In this document: one piece after another, positions 1-5,951 of the stretch | Layout: each line of letters begins with the position of its first letter | How positions within the stretch are numbered: position 1 is the stretch's first letter | Assembly: GCA_964544115.1 (NCBI GenBank) | Contig: CAZJBP010000183.1 | Location: forward strand, 1 to 6,819 | Origin: CAZJBP01 sp964544115 | GTDB taxonomy: Bacteria > Verrucomicrobiota > Kiritimatiellia > UBA8416 > JADHWI01 | DNA: 6,819 bases | Reading direction: 5' to 3' | The notes under the pieces: generated by a model | What the model was told of the DNA's origin: nothing | The model's input: only the letters and a program-made list of their open reading frames with translations | Database searches by the model: none | Program-made: the position numbers and the translations under genes

Positions 1-1553
1 TCTGCAACGCGACGAACCGCAACGGATCGGTCTTCAACGGCACGCCGTTCCAGACCTTCCTGTTTACCTCGTTCGATTCAGCCAGCATGGCGAAGGCCGT
101 GACCGCTGAGGACGCCAAGAAGCTGCAGGCCAAACTCGCCGACAAGAAGATCGAGAAGGCGGATTTTGCCCGGCCGGCGAAGGCGTACACTCATTTCCGG
201 ATCGCCATCTACTCCTGCTTCAACCCGAGCGCAGTGAATTGGATCTACAAGAACACCACCGGCAGTTTGCACCTGGGCCAGCTTGAGCTCTTCGGCGTGC
301 CGGGCGCGAAGGAGAAGGTGGCGCCCAAGGTCGTGAAAGAAGAGCCGGTCACACCGCCCTCGCTGGATGCGCCCTTCATCATTTCCTACTGGTGCGGGCC
401 GTCCAAGGAGCAGACCAACCTCGAGCGCATCAAAGAGATCGCCGAATGCGGGTTCAACGTCGCTCAATCGCCGAATCTCTGGGAAAAGAATGACGCCGAA
501 CAGGTGAAGTTCAATCTGAAGTTCCTCGACCTCTGCCAGCAGGCGGGCATCAAGGCCTTCATCTATGATGGCAGAGTCGTTAGCAACGGCCATTGGGAGA
601 AATTCCAGCCATCGGATGCTCCCGAGATCCAGAAGGACCTCGACGGCATGATCGCGGACTATTCCAAGCACCCGGGCCTTATGGGCTTCGTCCTTGGCGA
701 CGAAATGGGCCGTGACGCGCATCCCCGGCTCGGATTCGTCACGCAGTACCTGCTGAAGAAAGACCCCACGCATGTGCCGTACTACAACCTGCTGCCCAAC
801 TACGCCAACACCCCGAAGTCATACGAGCGGATGGTCACGGATTACTTGAAAGTGGTTAAGCCCGTACTCTTCAGCTGGGACGCGTACTGGCAAATGCATG
901 AAGAGAACGAACTTCGCTATTATTTTGACAACCTGGAGGTCGTGCGGCGCAACTGCCTGAAGGCGAAGGTGCCGTTCAACCAGATTATTGTGTCGCTGTG
1001 CCACATGGGCTACCGCGAGTGCAGCGAGGGAGATCTGCGCTGGCAGGTGTGGACGACGCTGGCCTACGGTTCCCGCGGGATTCAGTACTTCACGTATGTC
1101 CACGTTCTCGGCGGCATGACCACGGGCGACTCGCCGGGATTGCTGGCCAAGGACATGTCGCGCGACAGGAAGTGGTTCTATGTGCAGAAGATCAACCAGC
1201 GCATCGCCAAGCTCGCGCCCACGCTGGTCAAATTGACCTCGACCGGCGTCTACCACAGCGATCCGCCGGTCGGGACGGTCCCGCTGCTGCCGGAAGCCCC
1301 GGTCAAGAAGATCGACGGCGGCTCGCTGGTGGTCGGGTGCTTCAAGGACGCGGCGGGCAAGGTCTATATCCTGCCGGTAAACAAGCATATGAATGAGGCG
1401 CGCACGTTCACGCTGACGCTGGACGACAAGACCGTATCGACGGCGGAAGTGTCGCAGGAGACGGGCGAACTGATGGCTGCGGCGCTGCTGAAGGACAAGG
1501 TCCTCGAAGTGAAGCTGGAGGCCGGCGAGGGCCGGCTCTTCCTTCTGAAATGA
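1..1553 (+). CDS. Discoidin-domain plus TIM-barrel glycoside hydrolase-like protein (5' end outside window)
   Basis: The frame is open from base 3, so the ATG at 87 is an internal Met and the true start lies upstream; 516 residues are visible. Visible residues 1 to about 100 match the gene at 5952 (CNAT near the start, AEDxKxLxAKL, KADxA(R/K)P, LGQ(L/I)E(L/F)FG), so they are the C-terminal part of an F5/8C-like domain. A charged linker follows. A clan GH-A-like barrel spans about 122-415, with QSPN, HPxxxGFxxGDE (Glu at visible residue 234, bases 702-704), YYNLLP, WDAYWQMH and a DLRWQ...LAYG stretch. The last 75 or so residues look like the C-terminal beta domain common in GH-A enzymes, ending GEGRLFLL. 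By analogy with the gene at 5952 it is probably secreted; that part is not in the window. It is the first visible gene of the operon, 44 bases before the URO-D-like gene. The hydrolase call is structural inference; no family number or substrate is assigned. Confidence 0.8.
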   Translation, partial: CNATNRNGSVFNGTPFQTFLFTSFDSASMAKAVTAEDAKKLQAKLADKKIEKADFARPAKAYTHFRIAIYSCFNPSAVNWIYKNTTGSLHLGQLELFGVPGAKEKVAPKVVKEEPVTPPSLDAPFIISYWCGPSKEQTNLERIKEIAECGFNVAQSPNLWEKNDAEQVKFNLKFLDLCQQAGIKAFIYDGRVVSNGHWEKFQPSDAPEIQKDLDGMIADYSKHPGLMGFVLGDEMGRDAHPRLGFVTQYLLKKDPTHVPYYNLLPNYANTPKSYERMVTDYLKVVKPVLFSWDAYWQMHEENELRYYFDNLEVVRRNCLKAKVPFNQIIVSLCHMGYRECSEGDLRWQVWTTLAYGSRGIQYFTYVHVLGGMTTGDSPGLLAKDMSRDRKWFYVQKINQRIAKLAPTLVKLTSTGVYHSDPPVGTVPLLPEAPVKKIDGGSLVVGCFKDAAGKVYILPVNKHMNEARTFTLTLDDKTVSTAEVSQETGELMAAALLKDKVLEVKLEAGEGRLFLLK

Positions 1554-1597
1554 CCAGACACGAACGCGACACGTGTATCGAGCGGGGAGATTGATTC

Positions 1598-2668
1598 ATG
1601 GCCAATTCATGGTCCATTGAAGCCAGGAAAGCGCGTTGGAAGAAGTTCATGAGCCCGGATAGTCCTCCGGGATACATGCTCATGGCCCGCTACGACGAAC
1701 CGGAAGTGCCGCCGGTTCCGCCATGGCCTGCCGCATACCCGGAAAAGAAGCGCGAGCGGATTGAATGGGCCTTGGCCCTCTACGAACACCAGATGAAGCA
1801 GGCCGCGTGGCTGCATGATGACTTCATTCCGTATCTGTTCATGAACACCGGCACCGAGATCTTCGCCGAGGCCTTCGGCTGCCGCGTGCATCGTCCGGAA
1901 GGAAGCAACCCTTGCGCCATCCCGCTGATCACCTCGGCCAGCGAGGTCGCAGCCTTGAAGGTTCCGGACCTCAGCGCCCCGTCGCTGGCCATCCTCTTCG
2001 AGATGGCCGACGAACTCAGGCGCAGGGCTGGCCCGGAAGCGCTGATGAGAACCGTCGACATCCAGAGCCCGATGGACATCGCGGCGCTGATCTGGGACAA
2101 GAACACGTTCTTCATCGGCCTCTTGGACGCGCCCGAAGCCGTGAAGGAGCTGGCAGACAAGGTGCACCGCCTGCTGACGGCGTTCCTGGACGAGTGGTTT
2201 CGCCGGTACGGCACCGAACACATCGCGCACCATCCCGACTACTACATGGACGGCGGCATGACCCTGTCGGAGGACGAGGTCGGCGCGGTGAACGAGGATA
2301 TGTTCGAAGAATTCTTCCTGGGTGAGCTGTCGGCTCTGTCGCGGCGCTACGGCGGCATCGGAATGCATTGCTGCGCGAACTCACGACACCAGTGGGAGGG
2401 GTTCCACAAGATTCATGACCTGAGGCTGTTGAACCTCTACGCCCCGCCCACCAAGACGTCCCAGTACATCAAGGACGCCTTTGCCTTCTTCGACACGCGG
2501 GTCGCCCAGATGCACTACGGCTGGGCCTTGGAGGGGCCCGTTGAGACGTGGCCACAGCAGTACCCCAAGGACAAGAAGATCGTGGTCGACTGGTGGCCCA
2601 GCAGCAAGGAAGAGGCCATCCGCGGCGCGGCGGCCTTTGCCGAGGCCACGCACAAGCTGAACCCGTAG
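1598..2668 (+). CDS. Uroporphyrinogen decarboxylase (URO-D) superfamily, methyltransferase-like protein
   Basis: This 356-residue protein has the length and layout of URO-D superfamily proteins, which include HemE and the cobalamin- or corrinoid-dependent methyltransferases MtaA, MtbA and CmuA. Support: GTEIFAEAFGC (85-95) near the N-terminus, PMDIAALIWD...LLDAPEAVKELADKVH (158-190), MDGGMTLSEDEVGAVNEDMFEEFF (217-240), and MHCC at 256-259. His257-x-Cys259 fits the HxC half of the zinc site of MtaA-type methyltransferases. There is no cysteine after 259, so the usual third (Cys) ligand is absent or replaced. It has no signal peptide and is presumably cytoplasmic. GGGGAG (1584-1589) lies 8 bases before the ATG. 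True haem synthesis is unlikely, because the neighbours are glycan enzymes and no haem gene is present. A methyl-transfer or demethylation role is inference, and no corrinoid protein is encoded nearby. Family call is firm; reaction unknown. Confidence 0.85.
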   Translation: MANSWSIEARKARWKKFMSPDSPPGYMLMARYDEPEVPPVPPWPAAYPEKKRERIEWALALYEHQMKQAAWLHDDFIPYLFMNTGTEIFAEAFGCRVHRPEGSNPCAIPLITSASEVAALKVPDLSAPSLAILFEMADELRRRAGPEALMRTVDIQSPMDIAALIWDKNTFFIGLLDAPEAVKELADKVHRLLTAFLDEWFRRYGTEHIAHHPDYYMDGGMTLSEDEVGAVNEDMFEEFFLGELSALSRRYGGIGMHCCANSRHQWEGFHKIHDLRLLNLYAPPTKTSQYIKDAFAFFDTRVAQMHYGWALEGPVETWPQQYPKDKKIVVDWWPSSKEEAIRGAAAFAEATHKLNP

Positions 2669-2693
2669 GCCCTTCTGATACAACGGTCGCGGC

Positions 2694-2709
2694 CGCCGCG
2701 CAAGCGGCG
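2694..2709 (+). other. GC hairpin with GCAA tetraloop just upstream of a Shine-Dalgarno
   Basis: Bases 2694-2699 and 2704-2709 form a six-pair all-G/C stem closed by a GCAA loop (GNRA type). It ends four bases before the GGAGG at 2713. There is no T-run after it, so it is not an intrinsic terminator. It could affect mRNA stability or translation of the next gene. In GC-rich DNA such a stem can also arise by chance. Confidence 0.35.
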
Positions 2710-2712
2710 CCT

Positions 2713-2717
2713 GGAGG
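2713..2717 (+). promoter_or_regulatory. Shine-Dalgarno that selects ATG 2726 over GTG 2720
   Basis: GGAGG lies only 2 bases before the GTG at 2720, too close for initiation, but 8 bases before the in-frame ATG at 2726. The ATG is therefore the better start, shortening the protein by two residues. Confidence 0.7.
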
Positions 2718-2725
2718 ACGTGAAC

Positions 2726-3982
2726 ATGCAGAAAGCCATCATCAAGAAGACCGAATCGTTCGGGCTCAAGAAGTACCCCATCAGCATCTGGAACTACACA
2801 GACCTGAAGAGCCACGGGGCACACATGACCGAGGCGGAGATGCAGTCGCTGGCCGACGTCGGCCTGACCGTTCCGCAGAGCCCGAACTTCGACCCGAACG
2901 ATCCGGCGCAAAAGGCCCACATCCGCAAGATGCTGGACTGGGCGGCCGCGCGCGGCATGAAGCTGATCCTTCGGGACCCCCGCTGCATGGGCCAGATCGA
3001 CGCGGACGGCAAGCCGCCCGCCGACTACGCCACGGGCGTCAAGGCGGCCGTCGCCGATTTCGGGAGCCATCCGGCGATGTTCGGGTTCTTCGTCGGCGAC
3101 GAGGGGGGTGGCGACGCGTTCGCGGAATGCCAGCGCATCCAGAAGGACATCGCGCCTCATCTCTTCCCCTTCTACAACCATCTGCCGGCCATCGCCCCTG
3201 AATGGGACAAGTACCTGGACAAGTACATGCAGTTGAGCCACAGCGACATCCTCGGCTACGACTGCTATATGCAGATGCACTGCACCGACGTTCAGGGTGG
3301 GATCGCCGCGTACTACGAGAACCTACGCATCTATCGCGAAGCCTCGCTCCGGCACGGCGTGCCGTTCTGGAACACGGCCCTGAGCCTCGGCCACATGATG
3401 TACCGGACCCCGAGCCGCGCCGACTTCCGCTGGCAGCTGAACACGTCCGTCGCCGCCGGCGCCAACGGGATGATGTGGTTCTTCTGGTACATGGACGCGC
3501 CGGGGCCGGACATCGGAGTTCCGCCCGTGGACGAGTTCTGGGAGAAGACCCAGACGTACTACGACCTCCGGCACGTCCAGCAGCGCTTCCACAAGACCTA
3601 CGGCGACCTCTTCAACCGGCTGGCCAGCACGCGGGTGAGCTTCTTTCCGAAGGCATGCGGCGGCGGAGAAGTGTGGACCCCCAACGATCTGGTCCTGGAC
3701 ATCTGGCCGGCTTACGACAACCAGCTTCCCGTTCTGGTGGGCGAATTCACGGACATCGAGGGCAGGCGCTACATTATGTTCGTCAACAACAGCCAGACCC
3801 AGCCCGACCGCGTGCTGATCAAGTTCCCCCTGAAGACGAAGCTCTACTCCTTCGGATATGGCAGCGAGGGCAAGGAGGTCCTGGTGAACGACGGATCGCA
3901 GGCGGACGCCGATTGCGTTCCGGCCTGGCTCTTCCTGGCGCCAGGAGGAGAGACCGTCTTTCGCGTCGAACTCGGAAAGTAG
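2726..3982 (+). CDS. Leaderless TIM-barrel glycoside hydrolase-like protein, paralogue of the first gene's barrel
   Basis: The protein has 418 residues from the ATG chosen by its Shine-Dalgarno. It shares, in the same order, most landmarks of the barrel in the first gene: QSPN (51-54), HPAMFGFFVGDE (115-126), FYNHLP (149-154), GYDCYMQMH (177-185), YYENLRIYR (196-204), SLGHMMYR (220-227) and DFRWQLNTSVAAGANGMMWFFW (233-254). The C-terminal 90 or so residues form the beta domain (VLVGEFTDIEGRRYIMFVNN, then LAPGGETVFRVEL). Glu126 of GDE sits where clan GH-A enzymes carry the acid/base, but no clear Glu is seen at the expected strand-7 position (SLGHMMYR region), so canonical retaining catalysis is uncertain. 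There is no signal peptide, and the in-frame sequence back to the TAG at 2666 contains no hydrophobic stretch, so it appears cytoplasmic. It sits 57 bases after the URO-D-like gene and 48 before the propeller hydrolase. Substrate unknown; a non-hydrolytic role is possible. Confidence 0.82.
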   Translation: MQKAIIKKTESFGLKKYPISIWNYTDLKSHGAHMTEAEMQSLADVGLTVPQSPNFDPNDPAQKAHIRKMLDWAAARGMKLILRDPRCMGQIDADGKPPADYATGVKAAVADFGSHPAMFGFFVGDEGGGDAFAECQRIQKDIAPHLFPFYNHLPAIAPEWDKYLDKYMQLSHSDILGYDCYMQMHCTDVQGGIAAYYENLRIYREASLRHGVPFWNTALSLGHMMYRTPSRADFRWQLNTSVAAGANGMMWFFWYMDAPGPDIGVPPVDEFWEKTQTYYDLRHVQQRFHKTYGDLFNRLASTRVSFFPKACGGGEVWTPNDLVLDIWPAYDNQLPVLVGEFTDIEGRRYIMFVNNSQTQPDRVLIKFPLKTKLYSFGYGSEGKEVLVNDGSQADADCVPAWLFLAPGGETVFRVELGK

Positions 3983-4030
3983 TGCGGGCGCCAAGCCAGA
4001 CTCGGACTTCTTGCCTCCAAGGAGATCATC

Positions 4031-5800
4031 ATGTTCTACAAGGCACGATCCAAAGAGTCGGGCAACATGTGGGATGTGTGGCTCATCTTCCACAACGGCA
4101 CGTACTACCTCTACTCCCTTTGCAACAGCTCGGCAAACGCCTGGACGTCCTGCTCTTGGGATAACTACTCGATGGCAAGCTCTCCGGACGGCGTGCACTG
4201 GACGGAGATCGGCCCGGTGCTTGCGAAGGACGAGGGCAAGACGGGGCTGGGCACAGGTTCAACATGGCGCAATCCGGTCCCAGGTGGAAAGCCGCCCTTC
4301 CAGATCAACTACTCCTGCAACGGCCCCGAGCGACAGACTATCTTCTTCGCACAGTCGGACGACCTCATTCACTGGACCAAGTGCGGCCCGGCGCACGAGT
4401 TCGTGCAGGACGAGCGCTGGTACGAGCGCAACGGCCGCTGGGACTGCATCTGGACGATCCCGCGGCCCGGCGGCGGCCTCTACGGCTACTGGACGGCGAC
4501 GCCAAAGCCGGAAACCTGCGGACAGTTCGGGTTTGGAGAATCTCTCGACGGCATCACGTGGAAGGCGCTCAAGCCGCCGTACGTGACGGGCGTGAGTGGA
4601 GGAGAGGTCGGGGCGATTGAGAAGATAGGCAATCGCTACGTCATGCTCTTCGGAACCTGGGGCCGCATGGAGACGCTGATTGCTGACAAGCCGCAGGGGC
4701 CGTTCAAGGCGGCCACCCGGAACCGCGTCTTCCTTCAGGGGATGCCCCATACGTATTTTGCCCGCTTCTTCCAGTCGCCTTCAGGGCTGCTCGTCTGTCA
4801 CCATTCCATAACGCGCACCGGACAGGTTTTCGCCGCGCTGCTGAAGGGAACGAACTTCGATCAGGACGGAAATCTGCGCCTGACCTGGTGGCCGGGGAAC
4901 GAGGCGCTGAAGCACAAGTCCCTGAGCGTGAAGCTGCCATCTGCGCGCACCGTTGATTCTGTGGCCATGCTGGATGGCAGGCTGGATGCTTCATACGGCG
5001 GCGTCCTGGAAGGCACGCTGCAGTTGCCCAAGTCCCTTGGCGCGCCGCGCGGCTTTTATGTGGAATACGGCAGGAACACCGGGATGGCGATCCTGTTCGA
5101 CTACAGTGGTCGCGCGGAGTTCGGACAGATCCGTGCAGACGGCACAGGCTTCAAGGCCGAGAAGAGCGTGGATCGGGAGACTCCGTTTGGAGCTCCCGCC
5201 CGCTTCCGGCTGATCGTGAAAGGCCCCCTGATCGAAGTCTATATGGACGACTTCCTCATCGAGTGCCACACCCTGCCGAGTCCGGCATCCGGACGCATCG
5301 GCCTGATTCGCGGCGGCCAAGGCAACTCCATCCGCCACGTGAAAGCATGGGTGAATACCTGGCAGCAATTGCCCAAGGAGCCGCCCCAGCCGCTGGTGAT
5401 CCGCGAGTTCCTGGCAAGCCCGCTGCTGCCGCCGGTCAAGGACATCAACAGGATGAAGCTGCCGCGCCGGGGCTTGGCGAGCCAGCCTGTGGACTTCATG
5501 GACGGAATCGAACTGGGTGACGTCCGCGGCATCCACGGCGGAGAGGACGGCCTCATCTACATCGAGGCTTCCGCGAAGTTGAAGCAAGCATCCAAGGGCT
5601 CGCTGGCGTACGGATCGGATGGTCCGGTAAAGGTGTGGGTGAACGGACGCGTCGTGGACTGTCAGCCTACAGCCACGAACCCAGGCGGGGTCGGGAAATA
5701 CACCGTGCACGTGGCATGGAAGAAGGGCGCGAACCGGATCACGTTCGCCCTCGCGACCAACCACGGCCGGGCCTGGGGCGTGCAGGCAAGAGTGGTCTGA
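4031..5800 (+). CDS. GH32/GH43-type beta-propeller glycoside hydrolase with C-terminal beta-sandwich and jelly-roll-like domain
   Basis: This 589-residue protein begins directly in a five-bladed propeller (about 1-290). Blade repeats are visible: SPDGVHW (51-57), SDDLIHW (109-115) and SLDGITW (171-177), with WDVW (Asp15), WDCIW (Asp138) and GGEVGAIE (Glu192). The order Asp, Asp, Glu is that of the base, pKa-tuning Asp and acid of clan GH-F/GH-J enzymes; assigning these residues is inference. Residues about 295-440 resemble the GH32 C-terminal sandwich (RFRLIVKGPLIEVYMDDFLIE, then GRIGLI). Residues about 460-589 form a third beta-rich unit (VKVWVNGRVVD, then VAWKKGANRITFAL...WGVQARVV), like jelly-roll sugar-binding modules. 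No signal peptide precedes the Met. AAGGAG (4019-4024) is 6 bases before the ATG. It is the last gene of the tight cluster. It could be a fructosidase-, arabinosidase- or xylosidase-like enzyme; the sequence alone does not decide. Confidence 0.82.
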   Translation: MFYKARSKESGNMWDVWLIFHNGTYYLYSLCNSSANAWTSCSWDNYSMASSPDGVHWTEIGPVLAKDEGKTGLGTGSTWRNPVPGGKPPFQINYSCNGPERQTIFFAQSDDLIHWTKCGPAHEFVQDERWYERNGRWDCIWTIPRPGGGLYGYWTATPKPETCGQFGFGESLDGITWKALKPPYVTGVSGGEVGAIEKIGNRYVMLFGTWGRMETLIADKPQGPFKAATRNRVFLQGMPHTYFARFFQSPSGLLVCHHSITRTGQVFAALLKGTNFDQDGNLRLTWWPGNEALKHKSLSVKLPSARTVDSVAMLDGRLDASYGGVLEGTLQLPKSLGAPRGFYVEYGRNTGMAILFDYSGRAEFGQIRADGTGFKAEKSVDRETPFGAPARFRLIVKGPLIEVYMDDFLIECHTLPSPASGRIGLIRGGQGNSIRHVKAWVNTWQQLPKEPPQPLVIREFLASPLLPPVKDINRMKLPRRGLASQPVDFMDGIELGDVRGIHGGEDGLIYIEASAKLKQASKGSLAYGSDGPVKVWVNGRVVDCQPTATNPGGVGKYTVHVAWKKGANRITFALATNHGRAWGVQARVV

Positions 5801-5802
5801 GA

Positions 5803-5825
5803 AGAGCGCTTTGGGTGTGCGCTTT
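5803..5825 (+). terminator. Weak candidate terminator hairpin after the propeller gene
   Basis: A seven-pair stem (AGCGC at 5805-5809 with GCGCT at 5819-5823, extended by a G-T and an A-T pair) encloses a nine-base loop just after the stop codon. It is followed by a mixed T-rich stretch (TTTCGTTGTTGCTGATTT) rather than a clean T-run. It could end the operon, but it is weak. The rest of 5826-5951 contains the inverted repeat listed separately and no other clear gene or site. Confidence 0.3.
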
Positions 5826-5868
5826 CGTTGTTGCTGATTTCAAGGCGTTGGGTCATTCTTTACCCCCT

Positions 5869-5883
5869 CGAACAGACCGTTCG
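5869..5883. promoter_or_regulatory. Short inverted repeat upstream of the last gene, possible operator
   Basis: CGAAC and GTTCG are separated by five bases, 68 bases before the ATG at 5952. The position suits an operator in the only long intergenic gap. Five-base arms are short enough to occur by chance, and no regulator gene is in the window. Confidence 0.2.
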
Positions 5884-5910
5884 GCCCGTGGCGTCGTTGA
5901 TCGCGGGGCT

Positions 5911-5944
5911 GGAGGTCACGGGGAATGTCGGCGAGCGAAAGGAG
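5911..5944 (+). promoter_or_regulatory. Two Shine-Dalgarno sites giving two possible in-frame starts
   Basis: AAAGGAG (5938-5944) lies 7 bases before the ATG at 5952. GGAGG (5911-5915) lies 9 bases before another ATG at 5925 in the same frame. The later start is preferred because it yields a compact signal peptide beginning MRRLALLL; the earlier one adds nine polar residues (MSASERSSE) to the leader. Confidence 0.5.
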
Positions 5945-5951
5945 TTCCGAG

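Noticed and set aside
87..1553. ATG at 87 as the start of the first gene
   Set aside because: The frame is open upstream to base 3, and the upstream residues align with the discoidin domain of the gene at 5952, so this Met is internal.
1569..1576. ACACGTGT palindrome between the first two genes
   Set aside because: It is only eight bases and lies inside a 44-base intra-operon gap. No second copy was noticed, so it is probably chance.
1598..2668. Assignment as hemE in haem biosynthesis
   Set aside because: The HxC motif and glycan-enzyme neighbours fit the methyltransferase-like branch of the superfamily better, and no haem genes are nearby.
2548..3201. Plus-strand open frame of 217 residues overlapping two genes
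   Set aside because: It overlaps the URO-D-like and barrel genes in another frame, is rich in Arg, Gly and Pro, and shows no recognisable domain.
2381..3280. Long minus-strand open frame of 299 residues (also 3323-4198, 4991-5764, 1607-2368)
   Set aside because: These lie antisense to genes with clear domains. Their translations are low-complexity, rich in Arg, Leu, Val and Gly, as expected from GC-rich shadows.
5831..5859. Possible sigma-70-type promoter (TTGCTG, 17 bases, CATTCT)
   Set aside because: The -10 match is poor (three of six), and promoter rules for the likely host group are not well known.
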